Part shown: piece after piece, positions 21,536-33,616 of the stretch
How the letters are laid out: each line of letters begins with the position of its first letter
Numbering within the stretch: position 1 is the first letter of the stretch
NCBI RefSeq assembly: GCF_047948215.1
Contig: NC_134458.1
Coordinates: 134,667,571-134,731,570, forward strand
Source: Lycorma delicatula
Lineage: Eukaryota > Arthropoda > Insecta > Hemiptera > Fulgoridae
Direction: 5' to 3'
DNA length: 64,000 bases
Program-made: the position numbers and the translations under genes
Notes under the pieces: generated by a model
What the model saw: the letters and a program-made list of their open reading frames with translations, nothing else
Told to the model about the DNA's origin: nothing
Database searches by the model: none

Positions 21536-24500
21536 ATCAACATGCAAAAAAAAATTGACATCAAGAAAACGTGCACTTTCTTCCAGTACAAAAGAGATGC
21601 CATTAACTGCAGGTAATAATAGTTCCAGTGTTGATAATAGTAAAAGGTCTACAAATAAGACTGAAAAAGCAACAACTAATTTAAAAAAAAGTCAAAAGAG
21701 AAGGAAAATGTGCATTCTTTCCGATGAAGAGAGTGGAAATAATTGTAATAGGAATGAAAAAGTGGTTGTAGATATTTACACAACTTGTCATCCTGCATCA
21801 TGTTCAGAAACTGTAGTAACAAGTTCTTCAAACATTGTTACAACAAAACTGAATGTTAATAAAGTGAAAAATTCCAAACCAAAAAGTACATGTAAATTTA
21901 AGTCTGATAATAATCCTTGTTTAACTCCTAATCCTCTTTTAAAGATAAATAGTTCTTCTAAAGAAAAAGATAAAAGGAGTTCAGCTTCAAACAAAAATTG
22001 TAAAAACTCAAATTCTAAAAAACGTATTAAATCACTTAATTCTTCTAAGAAAAATAAAAAAACATTTTCAAGTACTACAATTCAGATTAAATTACACCAT
22101 TCTCATAATCTGCCTTCATCAAAAAAGAATTTAGTTTTAAAAACTACTTCAAAAAGTAATCGTAAAAGAAATTCTTGTTCTTCGAGTTCATCTCTTAATA
22201 AACAAAACAAATCTGTTTCAAGACATCGCTCAGAGAGTGCAGAAAACTCAAATGGTATCTGTAGTTCAATTGCTACAAAAGAGAATAATTCTACTGCAAG
22301 TAAACATTCAGTAAGCAGTAAATCAGAGAATTTTCATAACTCATCTCTAATAAAAAATAATAAAAATCATTCTGGTCAAAGTCATTGTTCTGTAAGACAT
22401 GAAAACAAAAAGCCAGTTTCTTCTTGTATTTCATCTACCTACACAGTAGGTAGTGTAAAAAATAGTAGTAAAAAAAAACAGAAAACTGTTCCAAAAAAAT
22501 GTTTAGAAAAAAGGGAAAATATTGAATCAAGTAATGAATGTTGTTCATCTATTAATAAAGAGAAAATTGACTCTTTAATGAGTTCTCATTTGACAATCGA
22601 TGAATGCAAAAACAAACGAATAGTCAATTCACATAAATTATCTATGGAAAAGTCAGAAAATTTTGATAAATCTGTTTCGTTAGATGGTTGTTCATGTGAT
22701 AAAAAAAAAAAACTTAAATTAGATCCATCTCTTAAAGATACTTTTAAAAATCATAATGCAAGTGGTATTAATTATGAGATATCAGACATTACTAATAATT
22801 CAACATTTGCAAAAACCAAAAGTTCAGTTTTGGAAGAGACTGACAATGTTTCATGTGGAATTAGTTCTTGTAAAAATATCAAGTATACTTCATCAGAAAA
22901 TAATTCATCTAAAATAAATGCTGAACCAATTCTACCAATTAAAAGAAAATTATCTGACGTGGGTGATAATAATTTAAAAAAAAAAAAAAAATTATCTGTT
23001 TCTGAATCAATCGAAAACATTGCTTGCTCTGATGATGTTTCTTTTCAAGCTAAAAATAAACGCTCTGCCTCATTGTCAGAATGTAGCAGTTCATTAAATT
23101 TTAATACTAAAAGTAACAAAAATTTAAATACAGGTATTAGAAATTCAATTTCTTCACAAGTTTTATTGAAAGAAAATATTGATAGTAATTCGAATAAAAT
23201 GTGTGATGTTAATCCAGAAAAAACCATGTTAGAGTCCAATGTCATTGAGAATACTAGTACCAGTCATGAATATTCTAATGTAAGGAAAACTGTGTCAAAA
23301 AATAATAATGAAAATCAGCATCCAAGTATTAAGTTAACTAGTTTATCAAATAATTCACTTAGTAAATCTAATGTGCAGTTTGAAGATAACAGATTTATTA
23401 TCAGTACTGAGAAAAGCAAAACTGATCTGAAACATTCTTTTAGTCAAGAAGTGTTATTTTCTGGTAATTGTAAAACTGAAGCCGATTCTTATAATACAAA
23501 AAAACAACAAATATTAAATTTAGTGGATGATAGGGGGAAAAATGAAAATTTGTCTAACAGAGATAACAGCTATAGCAATAAGTATGAGACGTCTTCTAAT
23601 AAATCATCTCTAGCTCTGTTGAATAGAGTTGATTCTGATATTAAAAATTTAAATTGTAGAAGTCAAAGTTGTAATAATGAAGAATCGGATTTATCTTTAT
23701 ATTTTGGATTATCTAAAGAAAAAGAAAACCAACAGCCCTCATCTTCAATTGCAGAAGATAAAATTTCAGTTGAACTTAAAGGGAGTTCTAGTAATGATAA
23801 TATTGGTAAATTTAATGCTAATAGTACAAGTATACAATGTATGCCAAACCGTATAACTCTAAATAAAATTTCTGTTAACATAGATGATGATCTCTGTAGA
23901 AAAGTCAGTAAATCATTTGTTACTTCAGAAAGCATTATTGAAAAATATCCAGCTTCTGTACTATCAAATGATATTTATGCTAATGTAAATATTGATAATA
24001 AAGAGCAAAGAAATAGTTCAAATAAAAATTCATCCATCTGTAGAAATGAAAATAAATCTGAGTCAATTATAACATATTGTGAGGTTATGAATCAACAATC
24101 ACTTTCATCAAATACAGAGAATGAAAAGCAACTATCCAATTTATCGTGTGATTCATTACATAAATCTGAAACGCTATTCAAAAATGGTAATGCTGTGTTA
24201 AAAAATAGTAAATATAAAGATGAAAATTCAAAAACAATTTTACCTTCAAATAAAGTTGAGTTCTTCCATAATAGTAAAACATCTGTTACTACTAATGATG
24301 AATCTAGGAATGAAACTTCTTTTAAGGTCATTCAGAATAATAACTCTTCATTTCATAGGAATAAAGAGCAAACAAATATTTCCGATGATACTCTGCCATC
24401 TTGTTCTTCTAAATCTCTAATTGCAACATGCAATAACTCAAATTGTAAACATAATCATAATCTACAAATGAATTCAAAATGTAATAAAAATTTGTATCGC

Positions 24501-27500
24501 TTTAAACAGAGGAAAGATAAAAGATTATTAAGAAGAAAGAATAATAAACATTTTTTACAAAGAAAAACTTGTCATGAAAAGAATTATAAAACAAATTCTA
24601 ATAAACATAAAATCAATTATAACACAAGTAGAAAATCAAAAATAGTTAACCGTAATTGTAGATCATCAAAAAGTAGGCGTGAGAATTTTCATAATGATAG
24701 CAAACAAGGCAAATGTTCAGGTGATGCAATGAGTGTTAATAAAGGTAAAAGAAAATTTGAGTATTTTAATTATAATTATTATATAAGAAAATATGCTAAA
24801 GATGTTGGACGTTTACCTTTGAAAAGATCTCTAGAAGTTTTTGGTGAAGATTATGAAACTGAGACAGTAAGCAAAATTGATGACAAATTCTATGAACGCA
24901 GTAATAATAATAATATATCCAAATCGCATTCAGTTGAAGTAAGCACTTCAAGTGACAGTTACAGTAATGCAGTTAGGGAGTTCGAAGTAAATAGTGAACT
25001 ATGCAAAATTAAACAAAATAGTTGCAGCAACCTCCACTTTACAAAATCAAACAATAACAAAGTTTCTGAAAGGTCAGATGTTGATATACTAACAAATGAT
25101 TATCCATGTGAAAACTTGCAAATAATTGAATCTAACAGTGATCTAAGTGATTCTGATGGTGAGAATAGATTGAAAATTGATGAATCAAGAAGTGAATTAA
25201 ATGATATGTATGATAAAGATGTTGTCATAATTGATGCAATTTTAAATAAAAATAAATTTACAAATAATTCTGTTGAAAAGTGGAAAATTGCTACAGATTC
25301 AAAATATACTGTTCAGCAAGATGAAATTGCAGCGAATGAAAATAGTAAAGGCAAAGAGTTAACTAATAAAAGTTTAAGAAAAAGTAATGAAGATTTACCT
25401 TCTCAGATAATTTTTGATCCTTCAAATTTAGAAGAAATAGAACGATTCTTTCCAAGTGAAATGAATAAGTTTTATTCTACAAACAAACAGACAGAAGATT
25501 CTGATATCTCATTACATTTTGCATCAGCCTCTACTGAGGAAAAGTGTTCTTTATTAAACAGATTAGATGATTCTTATGTTGTTAGAATAAATGTGGTAAA
25601 ATCAGGAAAAAATTTGAATGTCCCTTTACCTGAAAGTGAAAAGCCAGTGTCTCTGTTAAAAGAACCAATCAGTGACAAGGAAGATTTACTTGCAAAAGAC
25701 AAAGAACTGACCCGAACACCTCAAGAAACAGAAATAACTCAGGAAAGTTCAGTTTATATAAAAGAAGAAATTACTGAAGAAATCATTACTGCTACTTTAG
25801 AAAAACCAATAAAAAAAACAAAAAACAAAGAACTGACCCAAACACCTCAAGAAACAGAAATAACTGAGGAAAGTTCAGTTTCTATAAAAGAAAAAATTAC
25901 TGAAAATAATAATTCTACATCTATTCAGGAATGTAATAAAAGTTTGGAAGATATCAATCTTCAAACAAGCTCATCTATAATGGCCGAACCTGATCATAAG
26001 TTAAATGAACGATTAGTTAATAATGTTGAACAAAAAAGACCATTAATTAGAGTTAGAGATTCAAAATCATTAGGTATACAATATTCTGATCCAAATGATT
26101 TGCCTGAAAATGCTCTAACTGTTGAGGCTGTTCCACCAGCAGAATTAATGGTTGTACAAGAATGTTCCCACACTTCATCAAAAGATACATTAACTGGACA
26201 AGAAACTGGTAATTTACCAGAAGATTTAAGAAATATGAAATTATTTATAGAAAGATTAACTAGCACTGAATCTGTAAATGAACATTATTTAGCAAGGTTA
26301 GGTACAGTTCTTAATTCAGCTATTGATGATCATGAAAAAAAAGAACAGTTATTTGAAAATGCAAAAAGATTAATGGTTACAACAGAATTATATATGAAAG
26401 AACAGAAAAAAATTGAAAAAGATTTTAATAGCTGTATGACAAAACATAGTTATGAATTTATGTTAATGTTAGAATATATGTTGAGAAATATTAATTTAAA
26501 AGAAACATTTTTATTAATACTTTATTGTAAAATATTTGCTTATATTCATCATCGTTATAACAAACAAATAAATTATTTATTTGAATCAAAAAATATTATC
26601 CTTTCTATGCTAAAAAGGAATAAATGTAATAATGATTTATACTGGCAGATATTTGAAATGGAACAAGAAAGATTTAATCTCATTGTCAACTTCATTTTTA
26701 ATGAGTTAGGATTTTACAAATCAGAAAATACTTACTCAGATATGTTAGAAAAACTTTTGAATTCAGATAATTTTTCTTCTAATAAAAACTGTAAAAAAAT
26801 TTATTTAAAAAAAAACAGGGTTTTTATTCCTGTCAATGATAAAATAAGAGAAGGAATTTCAGGATCAGACGAAGACATTCAGAATCAGTCAGAAAGTATT
26901 AGAAGAAAACTAGACATGTCATCTGATCTTCAAAAAGAATTAGTTAATGAAACAGTTGAGAATGCAGCTGATGATGATTCAAATATTAAAAGTAATAGGA
27001 AAAAAACAGGGAAAGTTGTTTTATTACAAATTCCATGTGTTGTAGTTTGTGATAAAGGTGTTCTGGTACACAAATCAGATGATTTGAATAGTATTACAGA
27101 AATGTCTGCAAATAATGATATAAGTAACGAAAAACAAAACCAGAATAATTCTGACATTACTACTGTAACATCACTTGTGGGTAACAGTACTGATAAAAGT
27201 ATATCGTGTAACAGCACTGGTAATATTAAGATTAGTAATGTATCAACTACACAAGATCATTCATTAAAATCATTACCTATTGGTTCGCAAGGAAAACAAC
27301 CACAGTTAATACCATTAGATAATGAGTTAATGAAACTTACTTTATTACGTAAAAAGCAGCTACAAGAAAGTAATATTACTTTGCAGATTAATAATAATAT
27401 TTCAGATACTTCTCAAATCTGTGATAAAAATACTACACAGTTTGAAAATATTGATAAAACATTTACGAATCAGCAAAATTCAAGTACGGTTCAGCAAAGT

Positions 27501-29426
27501 AGTAGTTATAATTTAAAAAATAATAATATTAATGTAAATGATACTTTAACAAATATAAGTAATTTCTCTAATAATTCAACTGTACATTACCAACAAACAG
27601 ATAAATCGCTGTATAATGTTAATAATTCTCAAAGTGTTTATAATAATAATAATTTATTAAAATGTTATGATAAAGTAAGCAGTGATAACAATCGGTTAAA
27701 GCAGAATTCTCAGCAGAATATGAATAATATGGAGAATTATTTTGTACCACCAGTTGGTAACATATCAAAAAATCATATTCCTGTGCCATATCAAACAATA
27801 AATGTGGCAAATCAGTTATCTTCTGGTAACATGTATCAAAATAGCTATAATAATAATTACAATTTCAATAATAATCTTTATAATGTACAACAAACTAACA
27901 ATCCAAGTTGTGTTATACATCATTATCCATCAACGTTGTCAAATCAGATGTCTCAAAATAGTAGCAATATTATGCAGTATAATAAACCAAAAGAGTCTAC
28001 ACAAATACGACAGAAATTGACTGAACCTATTCACTCAGCTTCATTGAATATTTTACAGCATAATAGACTGCCTTCATCAGCTGCTTCTAGAAGTGTAAAT
28101 GCATGTAATAACATTAATAGTTTGAACATAGTGACTGAAAATGGCAGGAAACATTGTTCAAAGTATACATCAACAACAGATTTAAATTATAGAACTGTTA
28201 CTTCTGCTTTACAAGAACAGATTAATTCACAATTTAGAATACCTACTAACAAAGATACCCAATCAAACTATAGGATAAATGATGTACTTAGTACAATAAA
28301 TTCTGCCAAATCAAATATACCTGTAAATAGTCAATTAAAAGCAGCTTTGCAACAGACAAATTTCTCTAACAGTGTTAATTTAAATAACAATGATTTAAAC
28401 AGTAGCAATTTATTGCAGCTAAAAGATAAGAATAAACAAACAGATCAGTTACAACTGAATGTAGAACGACCAAATTTGCCACATCAGGTTTCACAAACAC
28501 AACAGCAAGTACAGTGGCAGCCACAAACACAATTTCAACAAAAATTGTCTCAAAGTGTGCACCAGAATACTGTTAATAATGAAGATAATCATAATTCATG
28601 GGAGAATGGTTGGAGAAACAGAGTTATAATATTAAGTGCTAGAAATTATGCAGTATTAAGAAGTATGGAAAGTCAGTCTAACCAGAATTTTTTACAGAGC
28701 AATACATCTACAGTTAGTGCAAGTTCATTTGAAACTATTGCTGATCAAAAAAATAATGTTAATAGTTCTTCACAAGGTGTTTCTAATTCAACCACATTAG
28801 ATCAACAAATGAATGACTGGGAATTAGGGATTACAAATCAAAATTCATCATTATCAACAGTACAATCAAGTAATCAGCTTCAAAGATCATGGTCAGCAAT
28901 GGAAAATACAAGTAATTTTAATTTGGGTGTAAGAAATACATTTAATAGATCTGTAAGTTTAAATAATCATTTTAATAATAACCAAGTACTTTCCAGAAGA
29001 TTATCAGCCCCTACTGTGTCTATGAACTTCCTAAATGCAGAACAACCATTGATAACAACTGAGCCAAATTATGATTCATCTGCAACCAGTAATATCAGTT
29101 TAATACAAAATATGGAAACTGTTCAAGATACTCCAGATTTAAATAGTGATATATTTACTGTGCCTGATATAAATGGTGATTTACGTGATTTAAATTACCA
29201 AGAAACATCAAAAATAAATGAAATAAGTCCATCTAATTTAAATCAAGAAAGAGATCTTAATACTCCAACACCACCACCTATTTCTGAAAATGTTAATTTA
29301 ACTGGTAGATTCCGAAATTGTGGTATTCAAGATGTTAAAATAACCAATGTCATGTCAGTAGGTGATCAACAAAGTATAGAAAATTTCAATAAAGCTATTG
29401 CATCTGATAGTGACGATGTTGTAGTG
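21536..29426 (+). CDS. Giant exon of an unrecognised Ser/Asn/Lys-rich, probably nuclear protein
   Basis: The exon runs from the acceptor tttttttag (21533-21535 end) to the donor gtg|GTGAGT at 29427. Its frame is open for 2,630 codons; the apparent stop at 29433 lies in the intron. The N-terminal two-thirds is low-complexity Ser/Asn/Lys with basic clusters that could be nuclear localisation signals (KKKKKL near 22975; KDKRLLRRK near 24516). At about 26220-26770 (about residues 1605-1790 counted from the 13689 exon) the composition changes to a hydrophobic, probably helical domain (MKLFIERLTS, YEFMLMLEYMLRN, FLLILYCKIFAYIHHRY). After that it is Gln/Asn-rich (27300-28600). SUMO-interacting-like stretches are EKVVVDIY (about 21756), DKDVVIIDAI (about 25212) and the C-terminal DSDDVVV. 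A 126-nt-spaced internal repeat (KELT.TPQETEIT) is at 25.70-25.91 kb. I do not recognise the family. The preserved frame shows it is a real gene. Confidence 0.75.
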
Positions 29427-29465
29427 GTGAGTTAATCATTTTTATTAATTTTAATAATAAAATTT

Positions 29466-29814
29466 AAGATCACTACAGTATAACAGTTTTTGAATTTTGC
29501 TCCAAACTGCAGTAAATATAAGTATTTGTGTAATTAAAATTTCTGTTAATTGAGGGTAAAAAGTATATTATTTCATGTCACAACATTTAACATGAGGCCT
29601 ACAATGGCATTTTTAAAATGAGGTACATTTTCAGCTTCCTAAGATCACTACAGTATAACAGTTTTTGAATTTTGCTCCAAACTACAGTAAATATAAGTAT
29701 TTGTGTAATTAAAATTTCTGTTAATTGAGGGTAAAAAGTATATTATTTCATGTCACAACATTTAACATGAGTCCTGCAATGGCATTTTTAAAATGAGGTA
29801 CATTTTCAGCTTCC
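29466..29814. repeat. 175-bp tandem duplication
   Basis: The unit starting aagatcactacagtataac is at 29466-29640 and again at 29641-29814, with about three base differences. Such high identity suggests a recent duplication. It starts 40 nt after the giant exon's donor. Confidence 0.95.
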
Positions 29815-31357
29815 AAACTATATCAATCTTTATCTTGGTTGAATTGGTTCATTCATCAAAAATATGAATTAAATTAGTTTACTGTAAAAATTTTATGTGC
29901 GTATTTACCCATTTAACAAAATTATTGTATGTCAAACATGAAAACAGGGGTTTTTACCCCAATTTATCGGTTTTCACCTAACATTTCTCAAACTACTGCA
30001 GATACTGTTCTGGGATGTAATTTGATTTTTTAGGTCAAAAACTATAAGAAATCACTAATTCTGTCCTGTAATTAACGTCCTAAAAATGTCAGTACAACAT
30101 TTCACCAGGGTAACTAAAATCTGAATGAAATTTTTCTCTAGTCTAACTCGCAAATGAAGCATTTTAGGACATATGTTTTACAAACTTTATCCATCATTAT
30201 CCAAACTTCTTTGGATTTGTTTGTTTCGTTATTTTGCTTATATATTTTAATAATGTTTCACATTTGTTAAGATGTATTCTTATATAATGTATGCAGAATA
30301 TCAAGGTTGTTGTTAGCACTAGTGGACTTGTAATTTGCATTGTGAAATGGTTGATAAATGATCGCTATGCTCCTATGGAGGTCTTATACATGGTCATTGT
30401 GTCTTTGTTTGAAGATGTATCATTGTTGACCAATTGAACATTTTTCAATCACAGCAGTTCAGTTTACCTATCCCAGGAGTATAGTCTTTGTTTCGGTGTT
30501 ATGTTCAGCATGTAATGTGTTTATTTATTGTTCTGAAGACCATAATTAATTTTTTTTTAATTTATGGGTTATTTTCTCTGAGTATTTGTTTTTTAGATGT
30601 TATGAATATTTTGTTTAGCTGTATTTTTATTTTTGTTTTCATCAGGAGTATGTCTATGTGTGTGTATAATATTGTTTGTATTTATTGTTTGAGTGTGTAG
30701 TAGATTATGTGGCCTTTTCAGGTAAACATGGATGAGTGACTGGTCTATGGATTATACTCTTAAAATCGGGTAGTGTTTTTTAAGATGAGTGGTTTGAAGT
30801 GTTGTGAATGAAGAGGATATATCATTTTTTGTTTTATATTAATTTAAAGTATTTTTTGTTGATTGTAATTTATAATGGTGAGCCACAAAAAAATTTGTTT
30901 GTATTTAACTGTAAATTTAAATCTGTAAGATTATGTAAAACAGTTTTGATTTTTTTAACAAAAATTAAACAGTACGTCTTGTCAAATTTACATTTCTAAA
31001 AAGGCAGTTTTAAGTAAAGTGTAATGGACATTAAATTTGAAAGGTGATGTGTTTCAACAATTTTATGAAAAGTTTAGCATCTCATGCCAAAATTGGAGTT
31101 GCCTATATTTGAAGTAGTAGCTTTACTAAAGTAGAAAGTGGTAACTTTCATCATAACATCCCTTCAAAGTTTTCATACTGCCTTCCATGCATGTGTGTAG
31201 ATTTGTAAGTGAAAACATGTCTGCTACACTAGCAGTTTGCACCAAGGAGAAACATGAGCAGTGATTCAGTTTTTCTGGTTGGAGAATGTGAATAAGGCTG
31301 AAATTCATCATAGACTTTTGTCACTTTAAATGTTTTTTAAATACTTAAAGTATTTTT

Positions 31358-31970
31358 AATGGATCGAGACGTTTAAAAGTGGTTGGACAAGTATGATGCA
31401 CTAAGAGAGAGCTGGACATCCATCAACCTCCACCACGGACTACAAGATTCAGCAAGCTGAAGAGATGGTTCTGGTGATTAGGTGAGTTACAATCAATGAG
31501 GTAGCATCTTCTTTGAACATCAGTCATGGTTCTGCTCATTAAATTGCCCACAATCAGCTATGCTTCCATAAAATCTTTGCACAATGAAACCAAGACAGCT
31601 TACTGCAGAACATAAGCTCAAATGTGTTGACATCTGCCAACGATTACTTGATCACTTCAACAAGGAAGGCAATACATTTTTGAGCAGAGTAGTTAATGAA
31701 AACTACTTTCATCTCCTGTTCAAGGATGCTTTGCATGGTTATCAATTTTCCATAGACTTAGATTTGCAGAAAGCACTGTAAAAGAGATTTTGAGACCAAT
31801 TGAAAACGTTCTTCTTAGAAGGAATGTGCAAGCTTGTGGACCACTGGACTAAGTGCATTGACAAGGGAGGTGACTATGTAGAAAAATTATGTACATTTTG
31901 AACCCCTACCTTTGTGTTAACTGATTGTAGAATGAAAAGTATATGTAGATAATTTTTGACTCGCCCTTGT
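31358..31970 (+). pseudogene. Mariner-type transposase remnant with the catalytic core deleted
   Basis: On the + strand, broken frames give the mariner helix-turn-helix end (AGHPSTSTTDYKI-like text near 31410, and SLNISHGSAHQI near 31515), then WVPRQLTAEHK-like text and an open stretch ICQRLLDHFNKEGNTFLSR (31625-31690). The normal next step, the first catalytic Asp motif, is missing. After a deletion the C-terminal end follows: KLVDHWTKCIDKGGDYVEK near 31827-31890. Terminal repeats were not resolved beyond 'ttgactcgcccttgta' near 31955, which looks like an element end. It cannot encode a working transposase. Confidence 0.7.
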
Positions 31971-32708
31971 AGAGATATAAAATGTATAGATAATGTTTTA
32001 CAGTTTTACTGTAACATGTATCTTTGCTTAAATTTCAGCTTTTTTTATGTACTATTGTTCCACAGACTCATTGTAAAGATTTTGGTTCCTAAAGTTGTCA
32101 TGAATTTCACATCCACTTTGCAATACTATGTAAACAGCCATTTAATTGTTGTAGGACTTGTTTGCTTGTTACTTATATTTGCACAACAAAAATCATTTTT
32201 TTAAAAAGAACAAGACATGCTTTACATCTTGTGGTATGTTAACTGGAGGAAAATGATTTAAATAAATCATGCCTTATTTCTGTAACGAAAGATTAAATTT
32301 AAATTATATTCTTTCAACTGTACTCAAAAAAATTTTTTTTTGTTTACATATTTGGAATAAATTTAAGAGTAAGCAAAATGAAAGACACTGAAAGAGTACA
32401 GAATGTTTCTGGATGAAATCATTTTGATTAATATAAATGATATGTAGATTTGGTTGAAATTTGCTTTCATTACTGCATAGGTAGTGTTATTCTGTGGAAA
32501 GTATAATGGTGCCAACAGTGCGGAAAGGATTGTGCTTTCTTTCTTCATCTGTTTCTTGTGTTATTCATTACTATTGTGACTTCAAAATATTAACCAGTCT
32601 AATTATTGATACAATGTTATACAGTATTTTTTGTGCTGTTTTCTTGAAATTTAGTAGTCACTATTTTAAATTAGTAATATTATTTGCATTGCTGTAATGA
32701 TGTTTCAG

Positions 32709-32765
32709 ATTGAAGAAATTCAAAAGACAAAATCTACACTACAGTTTAGTGAAAAACAGCTTTGA
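32709..32765 (+). CDS. Probable last coding exon of the large + strand gene
   Basis: The acceptor tgtttcag ends at 32708. The exon reads IEEIQKTKSTLQFSEKQL then TGA (32763-32765), in phase 0, which fits the phase-0 end of the giant exon. Joining them creates DSDDVVVIEEI, a hydrophobic core flanked by acidic residues, as in SUMO-interacting motifs. A canonical AATAAA follows 23 nt after the stop. No transcript evidence is available, and another exon could intervene. Confidence 0.5.
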   Translation: MEEIQKTKSTLQFSEKQL

Positions 32766-32788
32766 TTTTGGTATAATTATAACACTAA

Positions 32789-32794
32789 AATAAA
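32789..32794 (+). terminator. Polyadenylation signal AATAAA of the large + strand gene
   Basis: The hexamer lies 23 nt after the TGA at 32763. In such AT-rich DNA single hexamers are common, so its weight comes from the position after a phase-matched last exon. Confidence 0.4.
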
Positions 32795-32799
32795 CAATT

Positions 32800-33616
32800 T
32801 TTTTATTGGATGGATTATATCAAGAGGATGAGTTCTACTTTAAAAAGATTGGAAATGGTAAAACTTTTTTTATACTAATCTTAAAAATAACATTGAGTAA
32901 CCATGTTTAAGCAGCTTTTGAAAGTTAGTTGTTTGTCTAGGTTTTGGCTACATCATTAGCTAACCTACAGAGCACATGGTCTTTGTGATTACAGAACATG
33001 TGATGTAGTGTGGCTTGTTCCTTGTGAATAATCATGCCATTTTCAACAGCACAGCAGGTGTTTATTATCGAGGTATACTTTGGAAGCAGGTCATGACTGC
33101 ATTAAAGAACAATTTTGTGTTACATTTTCAGGTGCACCTGTACTAGATAATTCAGTAGTAATGCGATCATCAGTTGCTTTCAAGAGATCAGGAGTAATGC
33201 TGTCAAAAAGAATAGGCATAACATGCCTATTTGACACTTTGACATTGTAGGCCTACTGACTGTAACAATGTTGACTTAAGAAGGCATTTGACAATGTTGA
33301 AAATAAGAAGGCATGGGTAAACTACTGTTAATGTGACATTTTGTTCTGTTACATTCCAATTGTCCCTCGTTTAGAGAAGCAAGTTATAATAGCAGCAGAA
33401 TAGCTTATTATATTTTAATGATAGAGATGGATCTCTACAGTTTTTTAATGTTTTAAATTATATTTTTAATTTCTTATTATAAAAAAAAGTTCTGATAAAG
33501 TAGAGCTCTGTAAAAGTAATTTAAAGACAACAAATAAAAATAATGCATTTTAAAAATTTTTAATAATTACGCTCTGCTGCAAGCAAAATTATTTACTAAG
33601 TACAGAAATTTTAAAT
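32800..33616. other. AT-rich sequence, nothing supported
   Basis: A run at 33130-33250 is open after an acceptor-like tttcag (GAPVLDNSVVMRSSV...), but it has no partner exon or family match. I see nothing else. Confidence 0.4.

Larger units (their letters stand above)
29427..32708 (+). other. Probable last intron of the large + strand gene
   Basis: It begins GTGAGT and ends gatgtttcag at 32708. It holds the 175-bp tandem duplication (29466-29814), repeat-like text at about 29945-30190 (aacaggggtttttacccc...), and a mariner remnant (31358-31970). The stretch 30200-31350 is AT-rich and shows no further feature I can support. Other exons inside are possible. Confidence 0.4.

Noticed and set aside
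29427..29435. TAA at 29433 as the natural stop of the giant frame
   Set aside because: It directly follows a consensus GTGAGT donor and a phase-matched exon with stop and AATAAA exists at 32709. Use of the in-frame stop by intron retention remains possible.
30488..30700. Open frame of 70 codons with hydrophobic residues
   Set aside because: T-rich intron sequence that mimics membrane segments. No start context, splice signals or homology features.
33130..33250. Acceptor tttcag followed by a 37-codon open frame (GAPVLDNSVVMRSS...)
   Set aside because: No partner exon with matching phase and no donor or recognisable family. It could be a decayed transposon frame.
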